Assembly (NCBI GenBank): GCA_900548125.1
Contig: URJN01000119.1
Coordinates: forward strand, 1-6,855
Direction: 5' to 3'
Length of the DNA: 6,855 bases
DNA from: an uncultured Eubacteriales bacterium
GTDB lineage: Bacteria > Bacillota > Clostridia > Christensenellales > Aristaeellaceae
This document shows positions 1 to 6,218 of the stretch, piece after piece. Each line of letters starts with the position of its first letter. Position 1 is the stretch's first letter. The notes under the pieces are model-generated. The model saw only the letters and a list, made by a program, of their open reading frames with translations. It was not told the DNA's origin and ran no database searches. The translations under genes and the position numbers were made by a program.

Positions 1-43
1 GAGCAGAGGGCAAGATGGATTGAAAGACAGAAAAACAGAATCT

Positions 44-65
44 TGTCAAGCAAAAAGCCTTGACA
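44..65. promoter_or_regulatory. Operator-like palindrome, copy 1 (over the -35)
   Basis: Two perfect 7-bp half-sites, TGTCAAG at 44-50 and CTTGACA at 59-65, are separated by 8 bp. The right half-site contains the whole -35 hexamer, so a protein bound here would compete with RNA polymerase. The element matches copy 2 (97-118) at 18 of 22 positions when read in the opposite orientation. Size and symmetry suit a dimeric repressor, but I do not recognise the motif as that of a known regulator family. Confidence 0.5.
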
Positions 66-88
66 GGCAGATGGAGTTGTGATACAAT
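60..88 (+). promoter_or_regulatory. Sigma-A promoter for ylxM-ffh
   Basis: The -35 is a perfect TTGACA at 60-65. A 17-nt spacer leads to TACAAT at 83-88 (5 of 6 to TATAAT), preceded by TG at 80-81, which makes an extended -10. An A-rich stretch at 52-56 lies just upstream of the -35. Transcription should begin near 94-96, giving a leader of about 36 nt before the GTG start of ylxM. This is the strongest promoter-like sequence seen in the window and probably drives at least ylxM and ffh. The whole element sits between two palindromes described separately, so it is likely regulated. The motif match is seen directly; activity is inferred. Confidence 0.85.
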
Positions 89-96
89 AACCGAGC

Positions 97-118
97 TGTC
101 AAGGCTTTGAACTTGACG
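97..118. promoter_or_regulatory. Operator-like palindrome, copy 2 (initial transcribed region)
   Basis: Half-sites TGTCAAG (97-103) and CTTGACG (112-118) have the same 8-bp spacing as copy 1, with one changed base. It begins about 2 nt after the predicted transcription start and ends next to the ylxM ribosome binding site. Its centre is 53 bp from that of copy 1, close to five helical turns, so both would lie on the same DNA face. In RNA the same bases can form a 6-7 bp stem with an 8-nt loop just upstream of the GGGAGG, so action at the RNA level is an alternative. Confidence 0.45.
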
Positions 119-130
119 CGGGAGGTGCCT

Positions 131-469
131 GTGTCGAATCGCATTGAAACCGGCTGGCTGTATGATTTTTACGGCCCGCTGCTCACTGAGAGACAACAGA
201 AGCTGCTCTCCCTGTATTGCAACGAGGATTTTTCCCTTTCGGAGATCGCCGCGCGGGAAGGCATCTCCCGACAGGGGGTTTATGATGCGGTTCACCGCGC
301 AGAGCGTCAGCTCGAGGCGTATGAAAAGCAGCTCGGTCTGCTGGCGCGCTATCGAAGCATGACGCAGGGACTTGAGGAAAGCCTGAACGTGCTGGAAGGC
401 GCGGAGGGCGAGAAGGCGCGGCGCGCAAGAGAAATCCTGACGCGGCTGCTTTCACAAGAGGAGGAGTAA
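131..469 (+). CDS. ylxM: YlxM family SRP-associated HTH protein
   Basis: The product is 112 residues, the usual size for YlxM (UPF0122), a small helix-turn-helix protein found with ffh in Bacillota and Mollicutes. In streptococci it binds SRP components and modulates Ffh GTPase activity. A sigma-70 region-4-like HTH covers about residues 35-57 (SLSEIAAREGISRQGVYDAV), preceded by the typical LLTERQQKLL segment and followed by a charged helical C-terminus. I chose the GTG at 131 because GGGAGG lies about 5 nt upstream and MSNRIETGW is a normal YlxM beginning. An in-frame TTG at 107 has no ribosome binding site and lies inside the palindrome. The stop is one base before the ffh start, so the two genes are almost certainly co-transcribed and translationally coupled. 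Being a possible DNA-binding protein, it is one conceivable ligand of the upstream palindromes, but nothing here shows that. Confidence 0.93.
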   Translation: MSNRIETGWLYDFYGPLLTERQQKLLSLYCNEDFSLSEIAAREGISRQGVYDAVHRAERQLEAYEKQLGLLARYRSMTQGLEESLNVLEGAEGEKARRAREILTRLLSQEEE

Positions 470-470
470 G

Positions 471-1805
471 ATGGCCTTTGAAGGATTGACCCAGCGGCTT
501 CAGCAGGCGTTCGGCAAAGTTCGCGGCAAGGGCAGCCTGACCGAGGAAGACGTCAAGCTGGTCATGCGCGAGGTGCGCATGGCACTGCTGGAAGCGGACG
601 TCAACTACAAGGTCGTCAAGGACTTTGTGAAGAAGGCGACCGAACGCTGCGTCGGGCTGGAGATGCAGAACGGTCTGAACGCACAGCAACAGGTCATCAA
701 GATTGTCAACGAAGAGCTGACTGCGCTGATGGGCGGCAGCAATGCCCGCCTGCAATACAGCTCCTCGCCGATTTCGGTCTTTATGCTCTGCGGCTTGCAG
801 GGCGCAGGTAAGACGACGATGTCTGCCAAGCTGGCGAACTGGCTCAAGAAGGACGGCAAGAAGCCGCTGCTGGTCGGCTGCGATATCTATCGCCCCGCCG
901 CCATCAAGCAGCTGCAGGTTGTCGGCGGGCAGGTCGGCGTTCCGGTTTATGAGCATGGCACGCAGGATCCGGTCAAGACTGCGCAGGAAGCCATCGAGTA
1001 CGCCCGCACGCATCAGCGCGATGTGGTGATTCTCGATACGGCGGGTCGTCTGCACATCGACGAGGCTCTGATGGAGGAGCTTCACAGAATCTGCGAAGCC
1101 GTTCACCCGAGCGAGGTTCTGCTGACCATCGACGCGATGACCGGTCAGGACGCGGTAAACGTTGCCAACACCTTTAATGAAAAGCTGGAAATCACCGGCG
1201 TCATCCTCACCAAGCTGGACGGCGATACCCGCGGCGGCGCGGCACTCTCTGTTCGCGCGGTGACGGGCAAGCCAATCAAATTCGCCGGTACGGGCGAAAA
1301 GCTCGGTGATTTGGAGCCGTTCCATCCGGAGCGCATGGCGTCCAGAATTCTGGGCATGGGCGACGTGATGACGCTCATCGAAAAGGCGCAGGAAAACATT
1401 GAAATCGACCCCGAACAGGCGGGCGACCTCGCCAGACGCATGAAGAACGCCGACTTTACGCTCGACGACTTCCTGACGCAGATGCAGCAGATTAAAAAGA
1501 TGGGTCCGCTCTCCGGCATCCTCAAAATGCTGCCGGGCATGAGTGCGCTGGGCGATATCGACATTCCGGACGACGCAATGAAGAAGCCGGAAGCGATTAT
1601 CCGCTCCATGACGCCTAAAGAAAGACGTTATCCCGATATCCTCAACGCCAGCCGCCGCCGCCGCATTGCAGCGGGCAGCGGAACGACCGTTCAGGATGTC
1701 AACCAGCTCATCCGCCAATTCGACGATATGAAGAAGCAGATGAAGATGGTCATGAACCAGACGCGCGGCAAGAAAGGGCGTTTCCGCCTGCCGCCGATGC
1801 GCTGA
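471..1805 (+). CDS. ffh: Signal recognition particle protein Ffh (SRP54)
   Basis: Ffh is the SRP GTPase. With the SRP RNA it binds signal sequences and membrane segments emerging from ribosomes, then docks with FtsY at the membrane. The 444-residue length is normal. The helical N domain spans about residues 1-88 with the ALLEADVN motif at 38-45. The G domain has the P-loop GLQGAGKTT at 108-116, DTAGRL at 189-194 and TKLDGD at 247-252 followed by TRGGAA. The M domain occupies about the last 120 residues, with the RNA-binding helix-turn-helix sequence SRRRRIAAGSG at 394-404. The C-terminal tail is short and basic. The ATG at 471 is preceded by AAGAGGAGGAG, which overlaps the end of ylxM. All catalytic motifs are intact and I see no anomaly. 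The SRP RNA gene is not in this window. Confidence 0.98.
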   Translation: MAFEGLTQRLQQAFGKVRGKGSLTEEDVKLVMREVRMALLEADVNYKVVKDFVKKATERCVGLEMQNGLNAQQQVIKIVNEELTALMGGSNARLQYSSSPISVFMLCGLQGAGKTTMSAKLANWLKKDGKKPLLVGCDIYRPAAIKQLQVVGGQVGVPVYEHGTQDPVKTAQEAIEYARTHQRDVVILDTAGRLHIDEALMEELHRICEAVHPSEVLLTIDAMTGQDAVNVANTFNEKLEITGVILTKLDGDTRGGAALSVRAVTGKPIKFAGTGEKLGDLEPFHPERMASRILGMGDVMTLIEKAQENIEIDPEQAGDLARRMKNADFTLDDFLTQMQQIKKMGPLSGILKMLPGMSALGDIDIPDDAMKKPEAIIRSMTPKERRYPDILNASRRRRIAAGSGTTVQDVNQLIRQFDDMKKQMKMVMNQTRGKKGRFRLPPMR

Positions 1806-1878
1806 GCCGATGCCGACAATCACTTGATTGAGGTCATAAATCTATTATTTTGTTCTAATTATAAGGAGGAACACCACT
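1806..1878 (+). promoter_or_regulatory. AT-rich rpsP leader, possible weak promoter
   Basis: The 73-nt gap between ffh and rpsP turns sharply AT-rich from about 1818, unlike the surrounding GC-rich coding sequence. It contains a perfect 6-bp-arm palindrome, CAATCA-CT-TGATTG, at 1817-1830. The strong ribosome binding site AGGAGG is at 1864-1869, 9 nt before the start. Promoter-like hexamers (CCGACA at 1813-1818 with CATAAA at 1835-1840, 16-nt spacer; TCTAAT at 1854-1859) are each imperfect. An additional promoter for the ribosomal genes or an unstructured leader favouring initiation are both plausible. No terminator is visible between ffh and rpsP. Confidence 0.3.
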
Positions 1879-2121
1879 ATGGTTAAGATTCGTCTGAAGA
1901 GAATGGGCATGAAGAAGAAGCCGTTCTATCGCGTTGTTGTTGCGGACGAGCGTGCGTCCCGCGACGGTCGTTTCATCGACGAGCTGGGCTACTACAACCC
2001 GGTTTCCAACCCCGTTGAGCTGAAGATCGACGCTGAGAAGGCTCAGCAGTGGATCAAGAACGGCGCTCAGCCGACCGACACCGTCCGCGCGCTGCTCAAG
2101 AAGTCCGGCGCGATCGCCTGA
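1879..2121 (+). CDS. rpsP: 30S ribosomal protein bS16
   Basis: The 80-residue product matches bS16, a primary-assembly protein of the 30S subunit body that binds 16S rRNA and is needed for efficient 30S assembly. The family signature is complete: MVKIRLKRMGMKKKPFYRVV at the N-terminus, then ADERASRDGRFIDELGYYNP, and WIKNGAQPTDTVRALLKKSG at the C-terminus. Its length is at the short end of the normal range, with no C-terminal extension. Codon choice shows more CGT, GTT and AAG than its neighbours, as expected of a highly expressed gene. It is followed by khpA and rimM, the standard Bacillota arrangement. Confidence 0.98.
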   Translation: MVKIRLKRMGMKKKPFYRVVVADERASRDGRFIDELGYYNPVSNPVELKIDAEKAQQWIKNGAQPTDTVRALLKKSGAIA

Positions 2122-2131
2122 TTGACATCGC

Positions 2132-2159
2132 GATAAAAGGCGGGGAAACGCCCTTTATC
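2132..2159 (+). repeat. Stem-loop in the rpsP-khpA spacer
   Basis: Positions 2132-2142 pair with 2149-2159 over 11 positions with a single A-C mismatch, leaving a GGGAAA loop. No T-run follows, so it does not look like a classical terminator. A second, smaller hairpin (CGGGC-GAA-GCCCG, 2167-2179) follows 7 nt later, just upstream of the khpA ribosome binding site. Such structures after a highly expressed ribosomal gene commonly mark RNA processing or 3'-end stabilisation, which could set rpsP mRNA above khpA; that role is inferred. Confidence 0.5.
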
Positions 2160-2196
2160 CAAGAAGCGGGCGAAGCCCGGAAAGGCAGGCGTGACA

Positions 2197-2424
2197 ATGG
2201 AAGAACTGGTTCGCTACATTGCCTCGACACTGGTGGATCATCCCGAGCTGGTGCAGGTCAAGACCGTGGACGGTCCTGAATCCACCATCATCGAGCTGAG
2301 CGTCGGTCCGGACGATATGGGCAAAGTGATCGGCAAACAGGGTCGTATCGCCAAGTCCATCCGTTCTGTCGTCAAGGCGGCAACCGCACGCAGCGAGAAG
2401 CCCGTTTTTGTCGAGATTCTCTAA
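2197..2424 (+). CDS. khpA: KH-domain RNA-binding protein KhpA
   Basis: The 75-residue product is a single KH domain of the KhpA (YlqC) family. In Gram-positive bacteria KhpA pairs with KhpB (Jag/EloR) as a broad RNA-binding chaperone that affects cell elongation and division. The GXXG loop is GKQG at residues 46-49 within VIGKQGRIAKSIR, between the KH helices, and the protein ends VFVEIL as is typical. I prefer the ATG at 2197, which gives the family-like start MEELVRYIA and puts AAAGGCAGG about 7 nt upstream. The in-frame GTG at 2191 would leave almost no spacing from that site. It lies between rpsP and rimM, its conserved position. Confidence 0.95.
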   Translation: MEELVRYIASTLVDHPELVQVKTVDGPESTIIELSVGPDDMGKVIGKQGRIAKSIRSVVKAATARSEKPVFVEIL

Positions 2425-2465
2425 GCAGGCATGCCGCGTTTGGCAACGCCAAAGGAAAACGCATA

Positions 2466-2502
2466 AGCATGCCGCGCAGTAATGCGCGGCATGTTGTATA
2501 TT
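2466..2502 (+). terminator. Strong hairpin before rimM, possible attenuator
   Basis: CATGCCGCGCA (2468-2478) pairs perfectly with TGCGCGGCATG (2483-2493), an 11-bp GC-rich stem closed by a GTAA (GNRA-type) tetraloop. A G-T and an A-T pair extend the base. The sequence that follows, TTGTATATT, is T-rich but broken, so termination could be partial. An upstream copy of the left arm, GCATGCCGCG at 2429-2438 (identical to 2467-2476), could pair with the same right arm instead. Between them, at 2439-2453, lies a further small hairpin, TTTGGC-AAC-GCCAAA. It may tune readthrough from khpA into rimM, or protect the upstream mRNA 3' end. Confidence 0.5.
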
Positions 2503-2533
2503 CGCCGCAAATGTGGCAGGAGGATGAACGGAT

Positions 2534-3082
2534 ATGCAGCAGGACTATTTGCAGATTGGCGAAATCGTGCGCCCTCAAGGTATTCGCGGCGAGGTGAAGC
2601 TGCGCGCGATGACCGAGGATATGACCCGATACGCGCGTCTGGAAACGGTGTTTCTCAAACAGAATGGACAGTATGTTCCGTGCGGCGTTAAAAAAGGCAG
2701 AAGCTATGACGGCTTTGCGTTTTTGCAGCTGGAGGGCGTGAATGACCGCGACGCGGCGGAAGCTCTCCGCGGCACGGAGGTCTATATCGACCGCGCACAC
2801 GCCATCAAGCTCGGCGAGGACGAGAATTTCGTCTGTGAGCTGATTGGGCTGGAGGCGGTGGATGAAAACGGAGAAAAAATCGGAAAGCTCTGCGACGTAC
2901 TCAAGCCGAACAGCGTGTGCGACGTCTATGTATTTGATACGGCGCGCGGAGAGCTGATGATTCCGGCACTCAAGCGCGTGGTTCGCAGGGTGGATTTGGA
3001 AGCGGGAAAGATGATTCTGGACAGCCGGGTACTCGGAGAGGTCGCTGTTTGGGAAGACGAACCCGCCGAAAGGGACGAATAA
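2534..3082 (+). CDS. rimM: Ribosome maturation factor RimM
   Basis: RimM assists maturation of the 30S head and 16S rRNA 3' domain, binding uS19 through its PRC-barrel domain. The 182-residue product has the N-terminal RimM beta-barrel with IGEIVRPQGIRGEVKLRAMT (about residues 7-26), then EGVNDRDAAEALRGTEVYI (about 67-85). The C-terminal PRC barrel includes ELIGLEAVDENGEKIGKL and FDTARGELMIPALKRVV. Where many homologues read GANDVY, this protein has NSVCDVY, a modest change in an otherwise good match. It starts at the ATG at 2534, with AGGAGG at 2518-2523, 10 nt upstream. The usual partner trmD does not follow. Confidence 0.96.
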   Translation: MQQDYLQIGEIVRPQGIRGEVKLRAMTEDMTRYARLETVFLKQNGQYVPCGVKKGRSYDGFAFLQLEGVNDRDAAEALRGTEVYIDRAHAIKLGEDENFVCELIGLEAVDENGEKIGKLCDVLKPNSVCDVYVFDTARGELMIPALKRVVRRVDLEAGKMILDSRVLGEVAVWEDEPAERDE

Positions 3083-3224
3083 AAGGCTGAATTGGGCGGG
3101 AGATTCGCAGAGCTTATAGGGAAGCGCAAAGCGTTTCCGTACGGGTTTCCCGACGCAAAGCCTCAATCGAAAAAATTCGGGAAGAAAATTAACGGTTCAT
3201 TCGTCAAATCCAAAAGGAGGACGT
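3083..3224 (+). other. 142-nt spacer between rimM and the secreted-protein pair
   Basis: This stretch has no credible gene. It contains a hairpin GGAAGCGC-AAA-GCGTTTCC (3120-3138, one G-T pair), a small CGGG-TTT-CCCG hairpin (3142-3152), and two copies of CGCAAAGC (3125-3132 and 3154-3161). None is followed by a T-run, so I see no clear terminator for rimM. A poor promoter match, TTGGGC (3092-3097), 17 nt, TATAGG (3115-3120), is the best I found. The end is a strong AAGGAGG at 3214-3220. The length suggests that the next two genes may have their own transcription start, but the sequence does not prove it. Confidence 0.35.
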
Positions 3225-4496
3225 ATGAAAAAGACTGGAATACTGCTGGCACTTCTGCTGCTTGTTATGACGGCGGCATGCGCATGCGCACAGGAGCTGC
3301 CCGGCGTTGACTGCTTTTCGCCCGGCTTTGTCGAGCTGAACGAGCGGATGAAGCAGGGGCAGGCGGTCAGCGCAGAGGCAACGCTGACGGCGGAGCATGC
3401 GTTCTACGCACGCAATCTTTCCGTGCTGAAAACGCTTTTGGACGGCACGACCCTGAATTATCGGGGCGGCGGCGATACCGATGAACTGACCCTTTCCCGC
3501 AACGGCGAAACGCTGATGCACGCTGCGCTGACGGCGGATGAGACGCAGGCGCGGCTGATGCTCGACGGGCAGACGATGGATATTTCCGAGCTGCTGGGGT
3601 TGACGGCGACGCCGGACGAAGCGCAAAGCGCGAAGGCTGACTTTGCTGCGAGGATTCAGGAGACGCCGATTTTGGAGCGCGCTGCCCTGACGGATATGGC
3701 GGACACGCTGGAAAACGCAAAGGCGGGCGAGCTGCTTTTGCCGAGCGTGACCGTGGTTCGCCCATTCTCCGTTTCGCGGACGATGAGCGACGACGGCGAG
3801 AGAATGACCAAAATCCATGTAGACGGAAGCGTCCGCATGGGCGGAGAAGAATGGACAATCACCGGATTTATCCGGCATCCGGGCGGGAAAGCACCGAAGG
3901 ACACCGCGGAGCTTGTCATCGAGAAGGACGAACGCAGTCGGCTGGAGCTTACTTACAGCGTGCTGCGCAAAAGCGAGATTGAGCAGAAAAACCGCAAGGG
4001 AACGGCAAGCATTGCAGCAACATTTAAGCTGGCGGGGAAAATCGAAGGATATGCCGTGCATACCACGTTCAGGGTCAACGCCCAAAACAACTGGACGGCA
4101 GACGGAGAAAAGCTGAACGAAAAGATTACCGTTACCACGACGCTTGCGCACAAGGACAACACGCCCGGAAAGCGCATGCAGCGGCTCAATCAGGTGGACG
4201 CGGCGAACAAGAACATCCTGCGCATCACGACAACGGACGGCGGGGACGATGCGCTGAGCTTTACGGACGACATGAGCCTTAAAATCGAGATGGACGGCAA
4301 TACGTTCCTCGAAGGCGGCATGAAGCTGTCGGTCACGGTGGGCGGAGAAGCTCCGGAGGCGGTCGGCGCAGAGGCACAGCCTGCCGACGGGCAGACTGTG
4401 CAGGCGGCATTTGACTCAGCGGTACGGGCATTGAGCACACGGCTGTACGCACAGCTTGGAGAAAAGACGAAGCAGGCGATAGCCGATGGGCTATAA
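3225..4496 (+). CDS. Secreted protein of unknown function (423 aa)
   Basis: I do not recognise this protein. It starts with a Sec signal peptide: MKK, a leucine-rich core at about residues 6-15, and a likely signal peptidase I site after ACA at residue 22 (before QE). A lipoprotein reading at C19 (TAAC) is possible but weak. The mature part has one cysteine (C30). Residues about 50-120 and 170-375 show alternating polar and hydrophobic residues with short D/G/N turns, as in antiparallel beta sheets. A helical segment lies at about 128-172, and a C-terminal helix (AAFDSAVRALSTRLYAQLGE) follows a Pro/Ala/Gly linker. There is no sortase motif or C-terminal membrane anchor. The start has AAGGAGG only 4 nt upstream. 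The stop overlaps the ribosome binding site of the next gene, so the two products are probably made together. Confidence 0.85.
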   Translation: MKKTGILLALLLLVMTAACACAQELPGVDCFSPGFVELNERMKQGQAVSAEATLTAEHAFYARNLSVLKTLLDGTTLNYRGGGDTDELTLSRNGETLMHAALTADETQARLMLDGQTMDISELLGLTATPDEAQSAKADFAARIQETPILERAALTDMADTLENAKAGELLLPSVTVVRPFSVSRTMSDDGERMTKIHVDGSVRMGGEEWTITGFIRHPGGKAPKDTAELVIEKDERSRLELTYSVLRKSEIEQKNRKGTASIAATFKLAGKIEGYAVHTTFRVNAQNNWTADGEKLNEKITVTTTLAHKDNTPGKRMQRLNQVDAANKNILRITTTDGGDDALSFTDDMSLKIEMDGNTFLEGGMKLSVTVGGEAPEAVGAEAQPADGQTVQAAFDSAVRALSTRLYAQLGEKTKQAIADGL

Positions 4497-4508
4497 GGAG
4501 GAAAACAG

Positions 4509-6188
4509 ATGAGCTTGAAAAACAGGGTTTTATCCATTGGACTCAGCGCGGCAATGCTGATGACGCCGGCGGCAACGCTGGCGGAGAGCGATTACACCGC
4601 AGGAGAACTGACGACGACCGTGATTTCCGACGGTTATGTCGGCGGCAATCAGATTAACCTGAGTGCTGCGCTGGGCATGACGTTGGACGAGAAAACCGAT
4701 ACGGATTGGTGGAAGGCACTGGCATCCCTGATGGACAGGATGCAGGTTGAAATGTCCTTCTATGATGATTTTGGAACGGCGCGCATCCACGCCAATGTGA
4801 CGCTGGACGATGTAACGCTGCTGACCGGCGATGCGCTCGTCTACGAGGACGGCTCTGTGCAGATGATGACCAACCTGACCGGCAAGCTCGTGCTTGCGCT
4901 TCCGGCGGGGAGCCTGACCGCGGCGGAAAACGGGCTGGATAACCTCTTGGGCGGCGTTGCGGGCAAGAGTGTTGAAGATGCGGACTTTGCGAGCTATCCC
5001 GCGATGGAGCGGCTGCAAATCACGCTGTCGGATGTCAGCGTGCTGATATTCAGCCATCTGCTCGGCTGGACCTCTGCGACGCAGATGGACACCGGAGAGC
5101 TGTATACCTTCGACGACACCTACTACGACGCGACTGATACCCGTGACGCCGTGGCTCAGCGCATGATCGGCAAAATCACGGCGGACGAGTTCAACACCCT
5201 GTTCTGGAATATCGCGGCGACCATCTGCGACGAGCAGGGGGCATTCCAGCAGGCTCTCGCCGATGTGCTTGCCGAGCAGGGCGTGACCCGCTATCAGATG
5301 CGCCAGATAATCGACAGCATCTTCAAGGATGAAACCATCGATCCGGCAAAGGACTGGGTGCAGCCCTCGCACGCGATTGCGGACGACGGCGCACTCTGCA
5401 CCTATGACGATGTATCCTATCTGTTTAAAAAGCTGGTCAAGTTCACCGACAAGGTTTGGGAAAACAGCACGGACAATGTTCTCGGTCTGATTGTCAGCTA
5501 TGACGACTACGGCTCGATGGTCGGTCTTGATGCGACGCTGCCGCTGTTCACCACGGTGCTTCCGTATGAAGGCTCGTTTGATTATTCCGTCAAGCACGAC
5601 GAAAACGAGCAGGCGACGACCACCAGCCACGGCGAGCTTCAGCTCTATGATGACAACCGCGTTGTCGGCGATTTGACCGTGAAAATCGGACAGGACGTAT
5701 ACGGCATGAGCGAGAGCGGTCTGAACGGTTATCTCGATCTGCGCAATACCGCGGACGGTTCTTCGGTCGGTTTCGGCGTCAACGGAGCAGCGAACTTCAC
5801 GGTCGAAAAGAACGACAAGGAAGAAGATACCGAAGCGTTTACCGGAAGCCTTGGACTGAGCCTGCGCGAGGACGGCGAAAACAGCAGGAGCGTCGTCACG
5901 GCATTTGAAGGAAAGACCGTGACGGACGGAAACAGCTTTACCACGAAGGCGGATGTTTCCGTTGCCGTGACCGATTGGGCAAAGCTGACGGCGAATGTGA
6001 CGCTTGAGCAGGTCGAGTATGAGGAAATCGCGTTTGCAGGCGGTCAAGCCATCGACATGACGAATATCAGCAGTGAAGAGATTGAAAAAATCAAGAGTGA
6101 AGTCCTTTCGGCAGGCACGAAGATTTCGATGGCTCTGCTGATGAAGCCGGACGTCCTTGCCGATTTGATGACGGTTATCGGTCAGTGA
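4509..6188 (+). CDS. Secreted acidic protein of unknown function (559 aa)
   Basis: I do not recognise this protein. A Sec signal peptide ends at about residue 25 (PAATLA before ES). The mature protein is rich in Asp and Glu. Residues about 75-130 look like beta strands. Residues about 207-284 are mainly helical (DAVAQRMIGKITADEFNTLF onward) and hold C240; C297 follows, the only other cysteine. Residues about 345-515 form a long series of putative beta strands with polar turns (e.g. GYLDLRNTADGSSVGFGV, FTGSLGLSLREDGENS). The end is a helix (SSEEIEKIKSEVLSAGTKIS) after AGGQAIDMTN. No catalytic motif, repeat family or wall anchor is evident, so it is probably released or held by a partner. The gene starts 12 nt after the previous one, with TAAGGAGG overlapping that gene's stop codon. 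Its layout resembles that of its neighbour. Confidence 0.85.
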   Translation: MSLKNRVLSIGLSAAMLMTPAATLAESDYTAGELTTTVISDGYVGGNQINLSAALGMTLDEKTDTDWWKALASLMDRMQVEMSFYDDFGTARIHANVTLDDVTLLTGDALVYEDGSVQMMTNLTGKLVLALPAGSLTAAENGLDNLLGGVAGKSVEDADFASYPAMERLQITLSDVSVLIFSHLLGWTSATQMDTGELYTFDDTYYDATDTRDAVAQRMIGKITADEFNTLFWNIAATICDEQGAFQQALADVLAEQGVTRYQMRQIIDSIFKDETIDPAKDWVQPSHAIADDGALCTYDDVSYLFKKLVKFTDKVWENSTDNVLGLIVSYDDYGSMVGLDATLPLFTTVLPYEGSFDYSVKHDENEQATTTSHGELQLYDDNRVVGDLTVKIGQDVYGMSESGLNGYLDLRNTADGSSVGFGVNGAANFTVEKNDKEEDTEAFTGSLGLSLREDGENSRSVVTAFEGKTVTDGNSFTTKADVSVAVTDWAKLTANVTLEQVEYEEIAFAGGQAIDMTNISSEEIEKIKSEVLSAGTKISMALLMKPDVLADLMTVIGQ

Positions 6189-6218
6189 GCTTTTTCGATT
6201 TGAAAGAAGGCGATTCCA

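Noticed and set aside
20..103. Divergent promoters using the TTGACA sequences on the minus strand (49-44 and 102-97)
   Set aside because: No acceptable -10 sequence lies 16-18 bp away on that strand for either one.
107..130. TTG at 107 as the ylxM start
   Set aside because: No ribosome binding site precedes it and it falls within the palindrome. GTG at 131 has GGGAGG at the right distance and gives a family-like N-terminus.
183..1823. Long open frame on the minus strand opposite ylxM and ffh (546 codons)
   Set aside because: It is antisense to two certain genes. Its composition, rich in His, Arg, Leu and Val, is what GC-rich codon bias produces in the opposite frame. No ribosome binding site or family resemblance was seen.
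2482..2691. Overlapping 69-codon open frame across the khpA-rimM gap
   Set aside because: Its start lies inside the hairpin without a ribosome binding site and it mostly overlaps rimM in another frame.
3279..3284. Lipoprotein cleavage at C19 of the first secreted protein
   Set aside because: TAAC is a weak lipobox, lacking the usual Leu at -3, and a good AXA signal peptidase I site follows at residues 20-22. Not excluded, but not preferred.
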